DNA from: Actinomycetota bacterium
GTDB lineage: Bacteria > Actinomycetota > Geothermincolia > Fen-727 > JAQUKT01
Assembly (NCBI GenBank): GCA_028718945.1
Contig: JAQUKT010000009.1
Location: 1-36,170 of the forward strand
Length of the DNA: 36,170 bases
Reading direction: 5' to 3'
Part shown: positions 1 to 7,931 of the stretch, one piece after another
Layout of the letters: every line of letters starts with the position of its first letter
Position numbering within the stretch: the first letter of the stretch is position 1
Made by a program: the position numbers and the translations under genes
The notes under the pieces: generated by a model
What the model saw: the letters and a program-made list of their open reading frames with translations, nothing else
The model's database searches: none
What the model was told of the DNA's origin: nothing

Positions 1-126
1 CCGTGAGTTCCACGGAGAGTATAAACGGACGTGGAGGAGATGTAAGACCTCTCCAATCCAAGAGGCAGACTCCCGTGAAGCGTCAATCAGAATGTGTGGC
101 GTAAAAATACACGTTTTGAGGGACGG
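1..126. other. Left-edge sequence downstream of the ThiF-like gene; no gene assigned
   Basis: The first 15 bases form a small hairpin (CCGTG, loop AGTTC, CACGG), and a second GGAGG/CCTCTCC pairing lies near 32-56. No ATG start is seen on the minus strand that would continue the operon. A plus-strand frame is open from base 2 to a TAA ending at 169, but it has no start in view and overlaps the ThiF-like gene by about 40 bases. It could be the edge of a structured RNA or of a neighbouring gene; the window cuts off too early to decide. Confidence 0.2.
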
Positions 127-999
127 TCAGGTGATTATCTCGAAAGACCAGTTTTCAATGTCCATGTAAAGCATCCTCCCTCTGAGCGGCTCACCGACTC
201 CAGTGAGCGCCTTTATCGCTTCCTGGACTTGAAAAGCAGCGGCAACTGCCGGGGTTGTGGCAGGGGTTCCGGTTTCAACCTCGATGCCCTCGAGTTTTTC
301 TCCCCGTTGTTCCGTTGTGTTTGTAATGTTTGATTGAAGAGGAATGAAGGATGAAAGTCCGGGCTCTCCGGGGAAAATCGAGGTAACCTCGAGAGTTGTT
401 CCCGCTATTGCTCCATGAATCAGGACCACGCCAACCCTGCGGCACGCTTCCTCGAGGATGAGTCTGTCTCGCAAAGTGTCAAGAGCGTCTATGGCAACAT
501 CAGTCCCTTTGAGTATCCGCGCAAGGTTTTTTTCGTCTGCCTCTGTTTGAACCGCTTCGACTTCGACATCGGTGTTTATGCGTGAGAGGCAATCGACGGC
601 TACTCTTGCCTTTTCCTCACCGAGCACGGTTTCGTCTGAAAAGTATTGTCTGTTGAGGTTTGTTTCATCGAAGGTGTCCTTGTCCACAATGATGATTCTC
701 CCGACGCCCGTTCTCGCGAGGAGCACAGAAGCGTAACCTCCTATTCCCCCGGCTCCGATGACAGAGATGCACGAGCGAAGGAGCTTCACCTGCCCCTCGG
801 CGCCAATCGTTCCCATGTTTTTTATGTATTTGAGTGGGATGATATGATTTTCAAGAGAAAGGATGGAAATCTCGCGAGGGCGCTTGTGGAACGTTTTTGC
901 TATACTCCTACATGCTTCGTTCGAGAGAGTGCGGTAAGTTTTACTTCCTTCGATCCTGTCATGCGAAGAATCCTTTATTGCCTGAATGATTTCTTTCAT
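127..999 (-). CDS. ThiF/MoeB/HesA-family adenylyltransferase (E1-like)
   Basis: Enzymes of this family adenylate the C-terminal glycine of a ubiquitin-like sulfur carrier, the first step in thiocarboxylate formation for thiamine, molybdopterin/tungstopterin or cysteine synthesis. The 290-residue product shows the nucleotide-binding glycine loop GAGGIGG at residues 82-88 and the DETNLNRQ motif (111-118) with its conserved Asn and Arg. An extension of about 55 residues precedes the usual start of the fold (NMGTIGAEGQ). The CxxC pairs that bind zinc in MoeB and ThiF are absent, and the C-terminal third has no Cys where the catalytic one is normally found. Its ATG directly follows the stop of the ThiS-like gene (TAGATG), so the two are translationally coupled and almost certainly partners. 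The lack of zinc cysteines sets it apart from housekeeping ThiF; the final pathway cannot be read from this window. Confidence 0.85.
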   Translation of the reverse strand: MKEIIQAIKDSSHDRIEGSKTYRTLSNEACRSIAKTFHKRPREISILSLENHIIPLKYIKNMGTIGAEGQVKLLRSCISVIGAGGIGGYASVLLARTGVGRIIIVDKDTFDETNLNRQYFSDETVLGEEKARVAVDCLSRINTDVEVEAVQTEADEKNLARILKGTDVAIDALDTLRDRLILEEACRRVGVVLIHGAIAGTTLEVTSIFPGEPGLSSFIPLQSNITNTTEQRGEKLEGIEVETGTPATTPAVAAAFQVQEAIKALTGVGEPLRGRMLYMDIENWSFEIIT

Positions 1000-1239
1000 C
1001 TATCCACCCGAGATTGCGGGAACAATTGAAACCTGGTCCTTGTCCTTTAGCACTTGGTCGAGAGCGCTCTTTTTCTTATTGACGATGATGGGACCAGCGA
1101 GACTACGGGAGACGCCAAGGTTTTCAATCATGTTCAAAACAGTTGCATGTTCCTTGAGGCGGAGCTCAAATCTCGTCCCCCCGGGTGGGGGAACCACTTT
1201 TTGAGCAAATATTGTTGCGACTCCTACATTGATTTCCAT
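1000..1239 (-). CDS. ThiS/MoaD-like ubiquitin-fold sulfur carrier
   Basis: This is a 79-residue beta-grasp protein ending in Gly-Gly (PAISGG), the tail that is adenylated and thiocarboxylated by an E1-like partner. Length and the C-terminal pattern DQVSIVPAISGG match ThiS/MoaD carriers, in which the hydrophobic strand before the GG tail is conserved. The partner ThiF-like gene begins on the very next base after its stop. The site-2 protease gene lies 32 bases upstream, so it is probably co-transcribed with the whole minus-strand cluster. Which cofactor it serves (molybdenum/tungsten cofactor, thiamine, cysteine) is not shown by the sequence; MoaD-type use with a tungsten enzyme outside the window is one possibility (inference). 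Confidence 0.85.
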   Translation of the reverse strand: MEINVGVATIFAQKVVPPPGGTRFELRLKEHATVLNMIENLGVSRSLAGPIIVNKKKSALDQVLKDKDQVSIVPAISGG

Positions 1240-1271
1240 TTTTCCTCACCTTATAGAGTTTTCTTGGAATT

Positions 1272-2423
1272 TCAGCTTTTCCCGAGCATTTTCATGCGAA
1301 GTTCGATGAAACGCAAGAGCTCCTCTCTTGTAATTATTCCAAGGAACTCTCCTCCATCCATGACAAGGGCAAACTTCTCACCCGAAAGCATTGTTTTGAA
1401 GAGGTGTTCGAGAGGTGTATCAGGGGGAACTATCTGGACCTGTGAGAGCGGCTTTTCTATTCTTCTGGCATCAAGGAAGTCAAGCTCGGCGCCTGAAACG
1501 TTGTTCAAGTCCTCAATGGTTACGACGCCCTCAATCCTTCCTGCTTCGTCCTTGACCGGCAAAGCTGGAAGGCGATAGTTTGCGAAGAAATAATTAGTCA
1601 CGGTGGAAAGTGGAGTATCGTAGGCAATGAGAGGTATTTGAGAGAAGACTATGGCGCTCGCGTTTACTCCGGACGCCGCTATTCGCATTAGCGTCTGCCG
1701 GTAACTTGTCCTTGCCAGTTGAAATATGAAGATTCCTATTATCACCGGCCATACTCCCGAGATCCACTGGGTCGTGCCCGTGATAAGAAAAAAGCCAAAT
1801 ATTACAAGAATGACTCCGATGACTTGCCCTGCGCGGCTTGCTACTCTGGTTGCCTTTTCAAGATTTCCAGTGCGCCACCAAAGGAGGGAACGGAGAACGC
1901 GACCACCGTCAAGTGGAAATCCAGGGAGAATGTTGAATATCCCGATGAAAAGACTGAAAGCGCAAATTAAAAGTAATGGTTCAGTGAGAATCGGACCCGC
2001 ACCATTTTTCATCGCGAGGTGATAGAAAAGATAGAAAATGGCGGCGAAGAGGAATGTTACAAGTGGTCCTGCGACAGCCATCTTGAATTCTGTTTGCGCC
2101 GATTCCACGTCCTCTGACATTTCGGCGACCCCTCCGAAAAGGAAAAGGGTTATTCTCCTTATTGGGATTCCATTTCTCTTGGCGACGAAGCTATGGGCGA
2201 GCTCATGCGCCAGGAGGGTCAAGAAAAGGACAATAGCAGTTACCAGCCCAAACAGCCACGGCCAGGCGCCGCCTGGGAATGACTTTCCATTTTGGGGCTT
2301 TGCGCCTGAGAACAAGTCTCCGAGTGAAATTGCGAAAAGAGCAAGAATCACCAACCAGGACGAGTGTATGACTATGTCAATCCCGAATACGCGTCCGATT
2401 CTGAATCCAGATGATGAGGGCAT
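1272..2423 (-). CDS. Site-2 protease family (M50) zinc metalloprotease with two CBS domains
   Basis: This is an intramembrane protease of the S2P/SpoIVFB class that cuts substrates within or near the membrane. The 383-residue protein has several hydrophobic helices in its first 240 residues, the zinc-binding HELAH motif at 73-77 and the second metal motif NILPGFPLDGGR (Asp172). Two CBS domains follow at about 250-310 and 315-380; in related proteins these bind adenine nucleotides and gate activity. Its ATG overlaps the stop of the PfkB-family gene by one base (TGATG), showing tight coupling. Being in an operon with MTA phosphorylase and a kinase of small metabolites makes nucleotide sensing by the CBS pair an attractive idea, but that is inference. 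The substrate is unknown. Confidence 0.92.
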   Translation of the reverse strand: MPSSSGFRIGRVFGIDIVIHSSWLVILALFAISLGDLFSGAKPQNGKSFPGGAWPWLFGLVTAIVLFLTLLAHELAHSFVAKRNGIPIRRITLFLFGGVAEMSEDVESAQTEFKMAVAGPLVTFLFAAIFYLFYHLAMKNGAGPILTEPLLLICAFSLFIGIFNILPGFPLDGGRVLRSLLWWRTGNLEKATRVASRAGQVIGVILVIFGFFLITGTTQWISGVWPVIIGIFIFQLARTSYRQTLMRIAASGVNASAIVFSQIPLIAYDTPLSTVTNYFFANYRLPALPVKDEAGRIEGVVTIEDLNNVSGAELDFLDARRIEKPLSQVQIVPPDTPLEHLFKTMLSGEKFALVMDGGEFLGIITREELLRFIELRMKMLGKS

Positions 2424-3334
2424 CAGTTCTCGCTCCCGAAGTTGACCATTTCCCGGAGCATGCTGAATCTCTCCTCTATTTCCTTTTCCCCGATATTGAC
2501 CATCCCTTCGACGCTGAACTTCTCGACGCAGAAAGACGCCATTACTGTCCCGTAAAGGATTGCCCTCCTCATGTTTTCCTCGGTGATGTCACCTGTTTTT
2601 GCGATGTGCCCCATGAATCCTCCCGCGAAGGAATCACCCGCCCCCGTGGGGTCGAAGACATCCTCAATGGGGAAAGCCGGTGCGCTGAACACATTCTCCT
2701 TTGTAAAAAGCAGTGCCCCGTGCTCTCCCTTCTTTACAACAAGTATGCGAGGACCCATTTCAATTATTTTCCTTGCGGCTTTGATTAAGTTAGGCTCCTC
2801 AGCAAGATGCCTACATTCCGAGTCATTGAGAACAAAAGCGTCAACTTCCGATATCGTTTTTTTCAGTTCGCTGTTCTTGTTGTCGATCCAGAAGTTCATC
2901 GTGTCCAGGGCACAGAAGCGTGGCGATTCGACTTGGTTGATTACTGAATGCTGAAGGACAGGGTCGATGTTTGCGAGAAAGACATATTCGCTTTCTTTAT
3001 GTTTCTCGAGGAGTTTCGGGTTGAAATTCTCGAAGACATTCAGGCTTGTGTCGATGGTGTCCCGTTCATTGAGGTCGTATCCATACGCGCCTGCCCATCT
3101 GAATGTTTTGCCTTCACGAATTTCGAGCCCATCAATTTCGATGTTTTGAGATTTGAGAAAGTCTATATGAGTTTTCGGGAAATCGGTTCCGACAACAGCA
3201 ATCATGGAAACGGAGGTGTAATATGAGGCTGCGACTGAAAAATATGTGGCAGCACCCCCGAGCACTTCTCTTGCTTCTCCGAATGGGGTTTTCACGCTAT
3301 CAAGTGCTACTGAGCCAACAACGAGAAGGGTCAA
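2423..3334 (-). CDS. PfkB/ribokinase-family sugar or nucleoside kinase
   Basis: The 303-residue product has the two PfkB signatures: the N-terminal glycine-rich GGAATYFSVAA region (about 26-36) that contacts substrate, and DPTGAGDSFAGGF (228-240) with the anion hole and catalytic base Asp234. Such enzymes transfer the ATP gamma phosphate to a sugar, nucleoside or related hydroxyl. It starts 15 bases after the MTA phosphorylase stop and ends inside the start codon of the M50 protease gene. The neighbouring MTA phosphorylase releases adenine and methylthioribose-1-phosphate, so the likely substrate belongs to nucleoside or methylthio-sugar salvage, but residues alone do not settle this. Adenosine kinase-like activity is an alternative. 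Confidence 0.88.
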   Translation of the reverse strand: MTLLVVGSVALDSVKTPFGEAREVLGGAATYFSVAASYYTSVSMIAVVGTDFPKTHIDFLKSQNIEIDGLEIREGKTFRWAGAYGYDLNERDTIDTSLNVFENFNPKLLEKHKESEYVFLANIDPVLQHSVINQVESPRFCALDTMNFWIDNKNSELKKTISEVDAFVLNDSECRHLAEEPNLIKAARKIIEMGPRILVVKKGEHGALLFTKENVFSAPAFPIEDVFDPTGAGDSFAGGFMGHIAKTGDITEENMRRAILYGTVMASFCVEKFSVEGMVNIGEKEIEERFSMLREMVNFGSEN

Positions 3335-3349
3335 ATCTTTCTCACTCCT

Positions 3350-4216
3350 TTATTGGAGGTATTTTTCGAGTAAAACTTTGACCATATTCATCTTTTCTTC
3401 GGGCACCCTCGAAAGGTCGCTAACGATTGCATCTGAAAGCGCCTGCCTGCATGTGCAATTTCCATTGGTTTCTTCAGCGATTGAGGGCGTCGCGACGCGA
3501 ATAATCTCTTTTGCGCTTTCGATGCATAATGCCATGTTTTTGAGTATCATATCGCCGGACACTTCTTCTCTTTCTTTCCATACGTCATAGTCTGTTACCA
3601 GTGAAAGAGATGCATAACACATCTCCGCTTCCCTTGCGAGTTTTGCTTCAGTGGCGGCTGTCATACCAATGATATCCACGCCCCAGGAGCGGAAAAGTCT
3701 GGACTCCGCACGGGTCGAAAATGCTGGACCCTCGATGCAAACATAAGTTCCGCCCGGGTGAATTTTTGCTCCTGTTCTTATGCCGCCCTCGTGAAGCACT
3801 CCAGATAGGTATGGGCAGGTAGGGTCAGCGAAGCTGATGTGGATTGCTGGAGTATCCTCGAAAAAAGTCTGTTGCCTATTTTTCGTGAAATCAATGAACT
3901 GGTTAGGAATTACTATTTCGGTCGGGGCGACTTCTTCTTTCATGGTGCCAACCGCGCTTACGGAGATGAGTGTATCAACCCCGAGCATTTTCATCGCGTA
4001 GATATTCGCTCTGAAATTCACTGATGGGGCGGGTATGAGGTGCCCTCTGCCGTGGCGAGAAAGAAAAACAACCTCGATTCCTTCCACATCCACGATGTGA
4101 AAGGTATCGGAAGGCTTCCCGAAGGGAGTGTCTAATTCCAGTTCTTTCCTGACCTCAAATTCGTGAGGTTCGTAAAGACCCGAACCTCCCATAACACCTA
4201 TTTTGCGTCTATTCAT
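3350..4216 (-). CDS. mtnP: S-methyl-5'-thioadenosine phosphorylase
   Basis: This enzyme cleaves 5'-methylthioadenosine with phosphate into adenine and 5-methylthioribose-1-phosphate, in the methionine salvage pathway that recycles the by-product of polyamine synthesis. The 288-residue protein carries the N-terminal phosphate loop GGSGLYE, the SRHGRGH motif and the family signature CIEGPAFSTRAE. These are followed by GMTAATEAKLAREAEMCYA and the nucleoside-binding VTDYDVW. Length fits the trimeric MTAP/PNP-II family. It is the first well-defined enzyme of the minus-strand cluster, 15 bases upstream of the PfkB gene and about 100 bases after the zinc-ribbon gene. Other substrates of the family (inosine, guanosine) cannot be fully excluded, but the MTAP assignment is the best fit. 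Confidence 0.92.
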   Translation of the reverse strand: MNRRKIGVMGGSGLYEPHEFEVRKELELDTPFGKPSDTFHIVDVEGIEVVFLSRHGRGHLIPAPSVNFRANIYAMKMLGVDTLISVSAVGTMKEEVAPTEIVIPNQFIDFTKNRQQTFFEDTPAIHISFADPTCPYLSGVLHEGGIRTGAKIHPGGTYVCIEGPAFSTRAESRLFRSWGVDIIGMTAATEAKLAREAEMCYASLSLVTDYDVWKEREEVSGDMILKNMALCIESAKEIIRVATPSIAEETNGNCTCRQALSDAIVSDLSRVPEEKMNMVKVLLEKYLQ

Positions 4217-4320
4217 GGCTCACGTCCCTCTCAAGGTAATTCAATGGAGTAAAAGTCATAATGAAAAAGTTATCCCTCATGTTTTTTTTGATTGAAAATT
4301 CTTAGAGGGAAAATCGCGGT

Positions 4321-4587
4321 TCACGCTTTGGTGCTTTCTTCTATGCTCTTTCCATCGTTGCTTGATTCGGAAGCCGGCGGCTTTTTTTCCTCGATTCCCT
4401 TGCTCAAGGAATCCACCCTCGAATCAGTCGAGTAAAAGCCCTTTCCCTTGAATACAATGCCAACGGGGTGAAACACCCTTCTCAATTCTCCCCCGCATAG
4501 CTCGCATGTTTCCAGGGATTCGCCTATTCCGTGGACCACCTCAAAGCTCTCGTTGCATTTCCTGCATCTGTATTCGTATTTTGGCAT
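4321..4587 (-). CDS. FmdB-family zinc-ribbon protein
   Basis: This small protein of 88 residues opens with MPKYEYRCRKC, the hallmark of the FmdB/CxxC_CxxC_SSSS family. Cys8 and Cys11 pair with Cys28 and Cys31 to form a zinc ribbon, and the rest is a charged, disordered tail. The frame can be extended upstream to 4635, but the family start and a GAGGTG ribosome site just ahead of two adjacent ATGs (4590 and 4587) favour this start. The family is named for a putative regulator of formamidase, but its molecular function is not established. It lies about 100 bases upstream of mtnP on the same strand and could share its transcript. Confidence 0.85.
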   Translation of the reverse strand: MPKYEYRCRKCNESFEVVHGIGESLETCELCGGELRRVFHPVGIVFKGKGFYSTDSRVDSLSKGIEEKKPPASESSNDGKSIEESTKA

Positions 4588-4742
4588 CATATCACCTCGA
4601 ATAATGAAATCGCTCGAAAAAAATAACCGGCTCAACCGGAAAAATCACATGACCGCTTATTATTATAGAAAAACTCTTTGAGTTCTTCAACAAATCGTAT
4701 TGAATCCAAGCAAGTACAAATTATGCCGCGTGTCTATCTTTT

Positions 4743-4770
4743 AGGGCACACCACAAGGGAATTTGCCCTT
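4743..4770 (+). promoter_or_regulatory. Alternative hairpins in the leader of the diguanylate cyclase gene
   Basis: AGGGCA (4743-4748) can pair with TGCCCT (4764-4769), while AAGGG (4755-4759) can pair with CCCTT (4766-4770). The two pairings exclude each other. The site lies about 80 bases before the chosen ATG at 4850. It may be an operator, a terminator for upstream transcription or a chance palindrome. Confidence 0.22.
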
Positions 4771-4849
4771 TACTGTTCTGGAGTCAAGTAATCTTGCTTT
4801 TTTTTCGATAAAATCTACGACTGTGGTTAGAAAGCAAGTGGAGGGAAAT

Positions 4850-6313
4850 ATGTCCCAGGGGGCAATTGTTCTTGCGGATGATAACAAATTGGTTGTCAAA
4901 ATAACTTCTGCAATTCTCGAGGGCGCCGGCTATTCTGTAAGTGTCGCCTGGGACGGTCTCGAAGCGATAAACAAGGTGTACGGGGAAATGCCGGACCTCG
5001 TTATTCTCGACATCGAGATGCCGAAAATCAACGGCTATCAGGTTTGCAGGTTGCTCAAAGATGATGAATTTACAAAGGATATTCCGGTTCTGATGCTCAC
5101 GGGTCGCGACCAGCAAACCGATTTATTCTGGGGAATGAAGACAGGTGCTGACGCGTATGTCACAAAGGGGTTCAAGCCAGAGCAGCTGCTTTCAGAAGTA
5201 AGCGAACAGATGAGAAAGGGAAAAGAAAGAAGGAGCCTTGACAAAAAGGGCAAGGCACCAGGGAAGGTTCTTGATGAAGAAGGGGTGCTTTCCCGGGTCA
5301 TAGACCTTCTTGACTCGAAGCTTTTTTCCTCGACAATTCTCAACGAAATTGGGGCACTTGCGGGTCTCTCGCAGGATTATCGAAAAACTATGGCTTCTGT
5401 CCTTGAGATTATTTCGTGGGTAGTCGGGAACACGATCGGTGTCGTTCTTTTGTTTGAGGAAGAGGAAATGGTTTTACATGTAAGTAGGAATATGAATTTT
5501 GATGAACTGAAGGAGGTTCAAAAGAAAGCGTTTGAGACTGCTGCTTCGTATGGTTATGACAGGCTGAACCCCGAAAGAGTGAAGGTGGATATTTTTGGCG
5601 AAGAGAATATTGCCAAAGAAAAAGAAGGAGAAAAGCGAAACTTTTCATTTGCGCATGTCCCGCTTTCCGTGCAAAAAAGGATAATCGGGATACTGATGCT
5701 TGCCGGGCCCGCTTCCCCTGCTTTCGCGAGACAGGCTGAGATGGTCTTAGGAATAGTTCAGAATCAGGCAACGATTGTCATTGACAACGCGAGGCTTTAT
5801 GAGGCGGCGAGGCAGCTTGCCATAACCGATGGTCTTACGAAGCTTTACAATCACAGGTTTTTTCAGGAACTTTTTGAAAAGGAGTACAAGCGCTCCGACC
5901 GTTACAATACAATATTCAGCTTTATCATGCTTGACATTGACCACTTCAAAAAGGTAAACGACACTTACGGCCACCTCTGTGGCGATGAAATACTGAAAGG
6001 ACTTGCAGATTTGATAAAGGGTTGCTTGCGCTCGATGGACATCGTTGCCCGATATGGAGGAGAAGAGTTCGCAATTCTTCTTCCCGAGACCAACGGTGAA
6101 GAGGCATTGCAGACTGCCGAGAGAATGAGGATGGCCGTTGAATCTCAGACTTTCATGGGGGACGATTTTGGTCTAAATATTACCGTGAGCATGGGTGTCG
6201 CGACATACCCCAGTCCTGATATCCGTGGGCGCTCTGATTTGATTGCGAAGGCTGACAAGGCTCTCTATGAGGCAAAGGAGTCCGGGCGTAACCGGGTTGT
6301 ATTTGTTGAATAA
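4850..6313 (+). CDS. Response regulator with GAF and GGDEF domains (diguanylate cyclase)
   Basis: It makes the second messenger cyclic di-GMP from two GTP. The order is receiver (about 1-125, phosphoacceptor Asp54 in VILDIEMPK), a linker, a GAF-like sensor (about 165-310) and a GGDEF domain (about 325-487). The active-site signature is GGEEF (403-407). An RxxD inhibitory site (Arg394-Asp397) sits at the classical five-residue spacing, so product feedback is expected. The frame is open from a TTG at 4763, but the ATG at 4850 has a GGAGGG ribosome site and begins exactly at the receiver fold. No histidine kinase is adjacent, so the phosphate donor is encoded elsewhere. The gene stands alone between the minus-strand cluster and the convergent nucleoside hydrolase, and a 28-bp dispersed repeat begins on the base after its stop. 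Confidence 0.93.
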   Translation: MSQGAIVLADDNKLVVKITSAILEGAGYSVSVAWDGLEAINKVYGEMPDLVILDIEMPKINGYQVCRLLKDDEFTKDIPVLMLTGRDQQTDLFWGMKTGADAYVTKGFKPEQLLSEVSEQMRKGKERRSLDKKGKAPGKVLDEEGVLSRVIDLLDSKLFSSTILNEIGALAGLSQDYRKTMASVLEIISWVVGNTIGVVLLFEEEEMVLHVSRNMNFDELKEVQKKAFETAASYGYDRLNPERVKVDIFGEENIAKEKEGEKRNFSFAHVPLSVQKRIIGILMLAGPASPAFARQAEMVLGIVQNQATIVIDNARLYEAARQLAITDGLTKLYNHRFFQELFEKEYKRSDRYNTIFSFIMLDIDHFKKVNDTYGHLCGDEILKGLADLIKGCLRSMDIVARYGGEEFAILLPETNGEEALQTAERMRMAVESQTFMGDDFGLNITVSMGVATYPSPDIRGRSDLIAKADKALYEAKESGRNRVVFVE

Positions 6314-6341
6314 TGGGGTCAGGTCTTGCAATGACACATTT
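6314..6341 (+). repeat. 28-bp dispersed repeat, copy 1
   Basis: TGGGGTCAGGTCTTGCAAT followed by GACACATTT begins on the base after the TAA of the diguanylate cyclase gene. The same unit recurs at 12653, 23701 and 24205, always in the same orientation. Its end forms ACACATTTGTGT with the next bases here. Confidence 0.85.
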
Positions 6342-6640
6342 GTGTAAAAGAGGCTACATATTTGTTGGATGGCAAGGGCATTGATACTATCCAGGAATCA
6401 CAAATCGAAGTAGTCATGAGGTGCTTTGCATCTTTTTCTTGTGCAATTCTTTAGGTTCTCGGTCGAGGGGGGTTTCGTTAAAGCAAATCGAGTTTCTCGA
6501 CTTGAATACGAGGCTCGTTGCTGATTAAGAGGGTAATGGAATGAAAGAAGAAGCTCTCAAGATTCAGCTCTGCTCTGTTTCAGATATGAAACCTGAAAGC
6601 CTCGACGGGGACGCATGTGAAGTATCAGTCTCTGTGCCAA
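6342..6640. other. Convergent intergenic stretch without a recognised gene
   Basis: This stretch separates the diguanylate cyclase from the nucleoside hydrolase end to end. Apart from the dispersed repeat at its left edge I see no gene, RNA or clear terminator. A 53-codon plus-strand frame starting at 6541 runs into the hydrolase gene on the opposite strand and has no ribosome site or family resemblance. Confidence 0.5.
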
Positions 6641-7528
6641 CTACAACGTTGCTATTGCGCGTAGAAACTCCTCGAGTAAAAGCTCCTGCTCGACTTTCAT
6701 AGGGACTCTTGTGGGGACTTTGTCCCTTGATTGTTCCCGCTCCAATTTGCCTCTTTCAACGCTTCCGGTTCTTACTTTCAATCCAAAGCTTTCTATGCCA
6801 GAGAAGATGTCAGGGCGTCTCAAGAAAATGGAAGCAATGACATCCCATGGAACGAAGCCACCCTTCCAAGGTAGAAAAGACAAGGCCTGGTTGAGTCTGA
6901 GCCACGGCTCGATTCTATAGGCGAGATAAGTCGAGACTCTATTCTCGATTTGCCAGAGCGCGTCAAGTTCGCTTCTTGTGAATAGGACCTGTCTGCACAG
7001 GTTTGATGTTATTAGTGTCTTTTTGCAGGGGGCGCCCATGACTTCATCGGCGGACACGGGGTCTTGAAGAAAATTGAATTCGAGGGCTTCAAAGAAGCGA
7101 TTATTCGAACTCCTGAGCGCTCCTCCCATGATTACAATTTCACCGATGTTACTGTAGAAGGTTGGGTCGAGCCTCCCGGCTGTGGCTACGTTTGTGAGGG
7201 GGGCAATAGAAAGTAGCGTTATTTCACCGGGGTTTCCCCTTGCTGTTTCGATGAGGAAGCGCGAAGCCGCGGTTGGCTTGCCAAGAGAAAAGGAGCAGGG
7301 GGCTCCAGTGTGAACAGCTATCCCATGCAAACCTGAAACTTTGATTATTTCTTCTGCTTTGCGCGTGGTTCTTCTCACCGATGCGTTTCCGAAAACCGTT
7401 GTGAGACCGCACACTTTGAATTCTGAAGGGAATGCGAGAACGTAGAAGACGGCAAGAGCGTCATCAACATCGCGAAAGGCATATCCAGTTGCCGGGTCAG
7501 TATCAATGATTATCTTTTTCAACCTCAT
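6641..7528 (-). CDS. Inosine/uridine-preferring nucleoside hydrolase family protein
   Basis: The family hydrolyses the N-glycosidic bond of nucleosides to a free base and ribose, using a calcium ion held by an aspartate cluster. The N-terminal metal motif is recognisable as IIIDTDP ... DVDDALA, with about eight residues (ATGYAFRD) inserted between DTDP and the DD pair relative to the usual DTDPGxDD. The central IVIMGGA and the later EFNFLQDPVSA motif, which carries a further metal-binding Asp and substrate contacts, are intact. The 295-residue length is typical. It is cytoplasmic, with no signal peptide. GAAAGAGGA precedes the ATG. The start overlaps by four bases the stop of a doubtful upstream frame that lies in a repeat. 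The base preference cannot be read from the sequence. Confidence 0.88.
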   Translation of the reverse strand: MRLKKIIIDTDPATGYAFRDVDDALAVFYVLAFPSEFKVCGLTTVFGNASVRRTTRKAEEIIKVSGLHGIAVHTGAPCSFSLGKPTAASRFLIETARGNPGEITLLSIAPLTNVATAGRLDPTFYSNIGEIVIMGGALRSSNNRFFEALEFNFLQDPVSADEVMGAPCKKTLITSNLCRQVLFTRSELDALWQIENRVSTYLAYRIEPWLRLNQALSFLPWKGGFVPWDVIASIFLRRPDIFSGIESFGLKVRTGSVERGKLEREQSRDKVPTRVPMKVEQELLLEEFLRAIATL

Positions 7529-7848
7529 TCCTCTTTCGATATAACGTACCGTCCCATATATATCATTTCATTCAAGCGCCCCCTTTCCATCCAGCTTCCC
7601 CATGCTGCCTCGAAATACATCCGTGCGACTTCATTCGCGAGCCTTGCTTGAGTGGTGCACGACGCAAAAATGACACTTTGGGTACACCTACCAAAAGGGA
7701 ACGGTACACTAACGTTATGTTCATGATTATATGCGTTGTCGCTTTTGATGGAGGAGTATTTCTTTCCCGAATTTTTCAAAGAATTAGGCAGAAGCATCGC
7801 CGGGATTGATATCATTGAGATTGACGCCAGTATTGTTGGTGTGGCCAA
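7525..7848 (-). CDS. Doubtful small ORF overlapping repeat A, hypothetical
   Basis: This frame of 107 codons ends in an ATGA overlap with the nucleoside hydrolase start. Its C-terminal half (TQSVIFASC ... MYFEAAWGSWMERGR) lies in a stretch that recurs in decayed form at 13.9 kb. There the same strand reads TESVILRR ... MRMYVEGAL before a stop. The N-terminal half has no recognisable features and no good ribosome site. It could be a remnant of a gene carried by the repeat, or a chance frame inside a non-coding repeat. I do not recognise a family. Confidence 0.25.
   Translation of the reverse strand: MATPTILASISMISIPAMLLPNSLKNSGKKYSSIKSDNAYNHEHNVSVPFPFGRCTQSVIFASCTTQARLANEVARMYFEAAWGSWMERGRLNEMIYMGRYVISKEE
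7540..7708 (-). repeat. Repeat element of about 165 bp, copy A
   Basis: Aligning this stretch with 13892-14058 by eye gives blocks shared on the same strand. On the minus strand both contain GGTAGGT, AG(C/T)GTCATT(T/C)T, GCAAGGCTC or ACAAGGCTC, GGATGTA(T/C), TCGAGG, GGATG and TATGGGACG in the same order and spacing. Copy A abuts the 5' end of the nucleoside hydrolase gene. Confidence 0.6.
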
Positions 7849-7931
7849 AAGGGAATGAAGAGGGCTTGAAGTTGAAGCGGCTTTCTTGATTCTTATTGTG
7901 GGAGAGGGGCAAAAAGGGAGGTTCCCGGATA

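Noticed and set aside
2-169. Plus-strand coding remnant at the left edge
   Set aside because: The frame is open but has no visible start and no recognisable sequence, and its end overlaps the ThiF-like gene.
6541-6701. A 53-codon plus-strand reading frame
   Set aside because: No ribosome site or family features, and it runs into the nucleoside hydrolase gene on the other strand.
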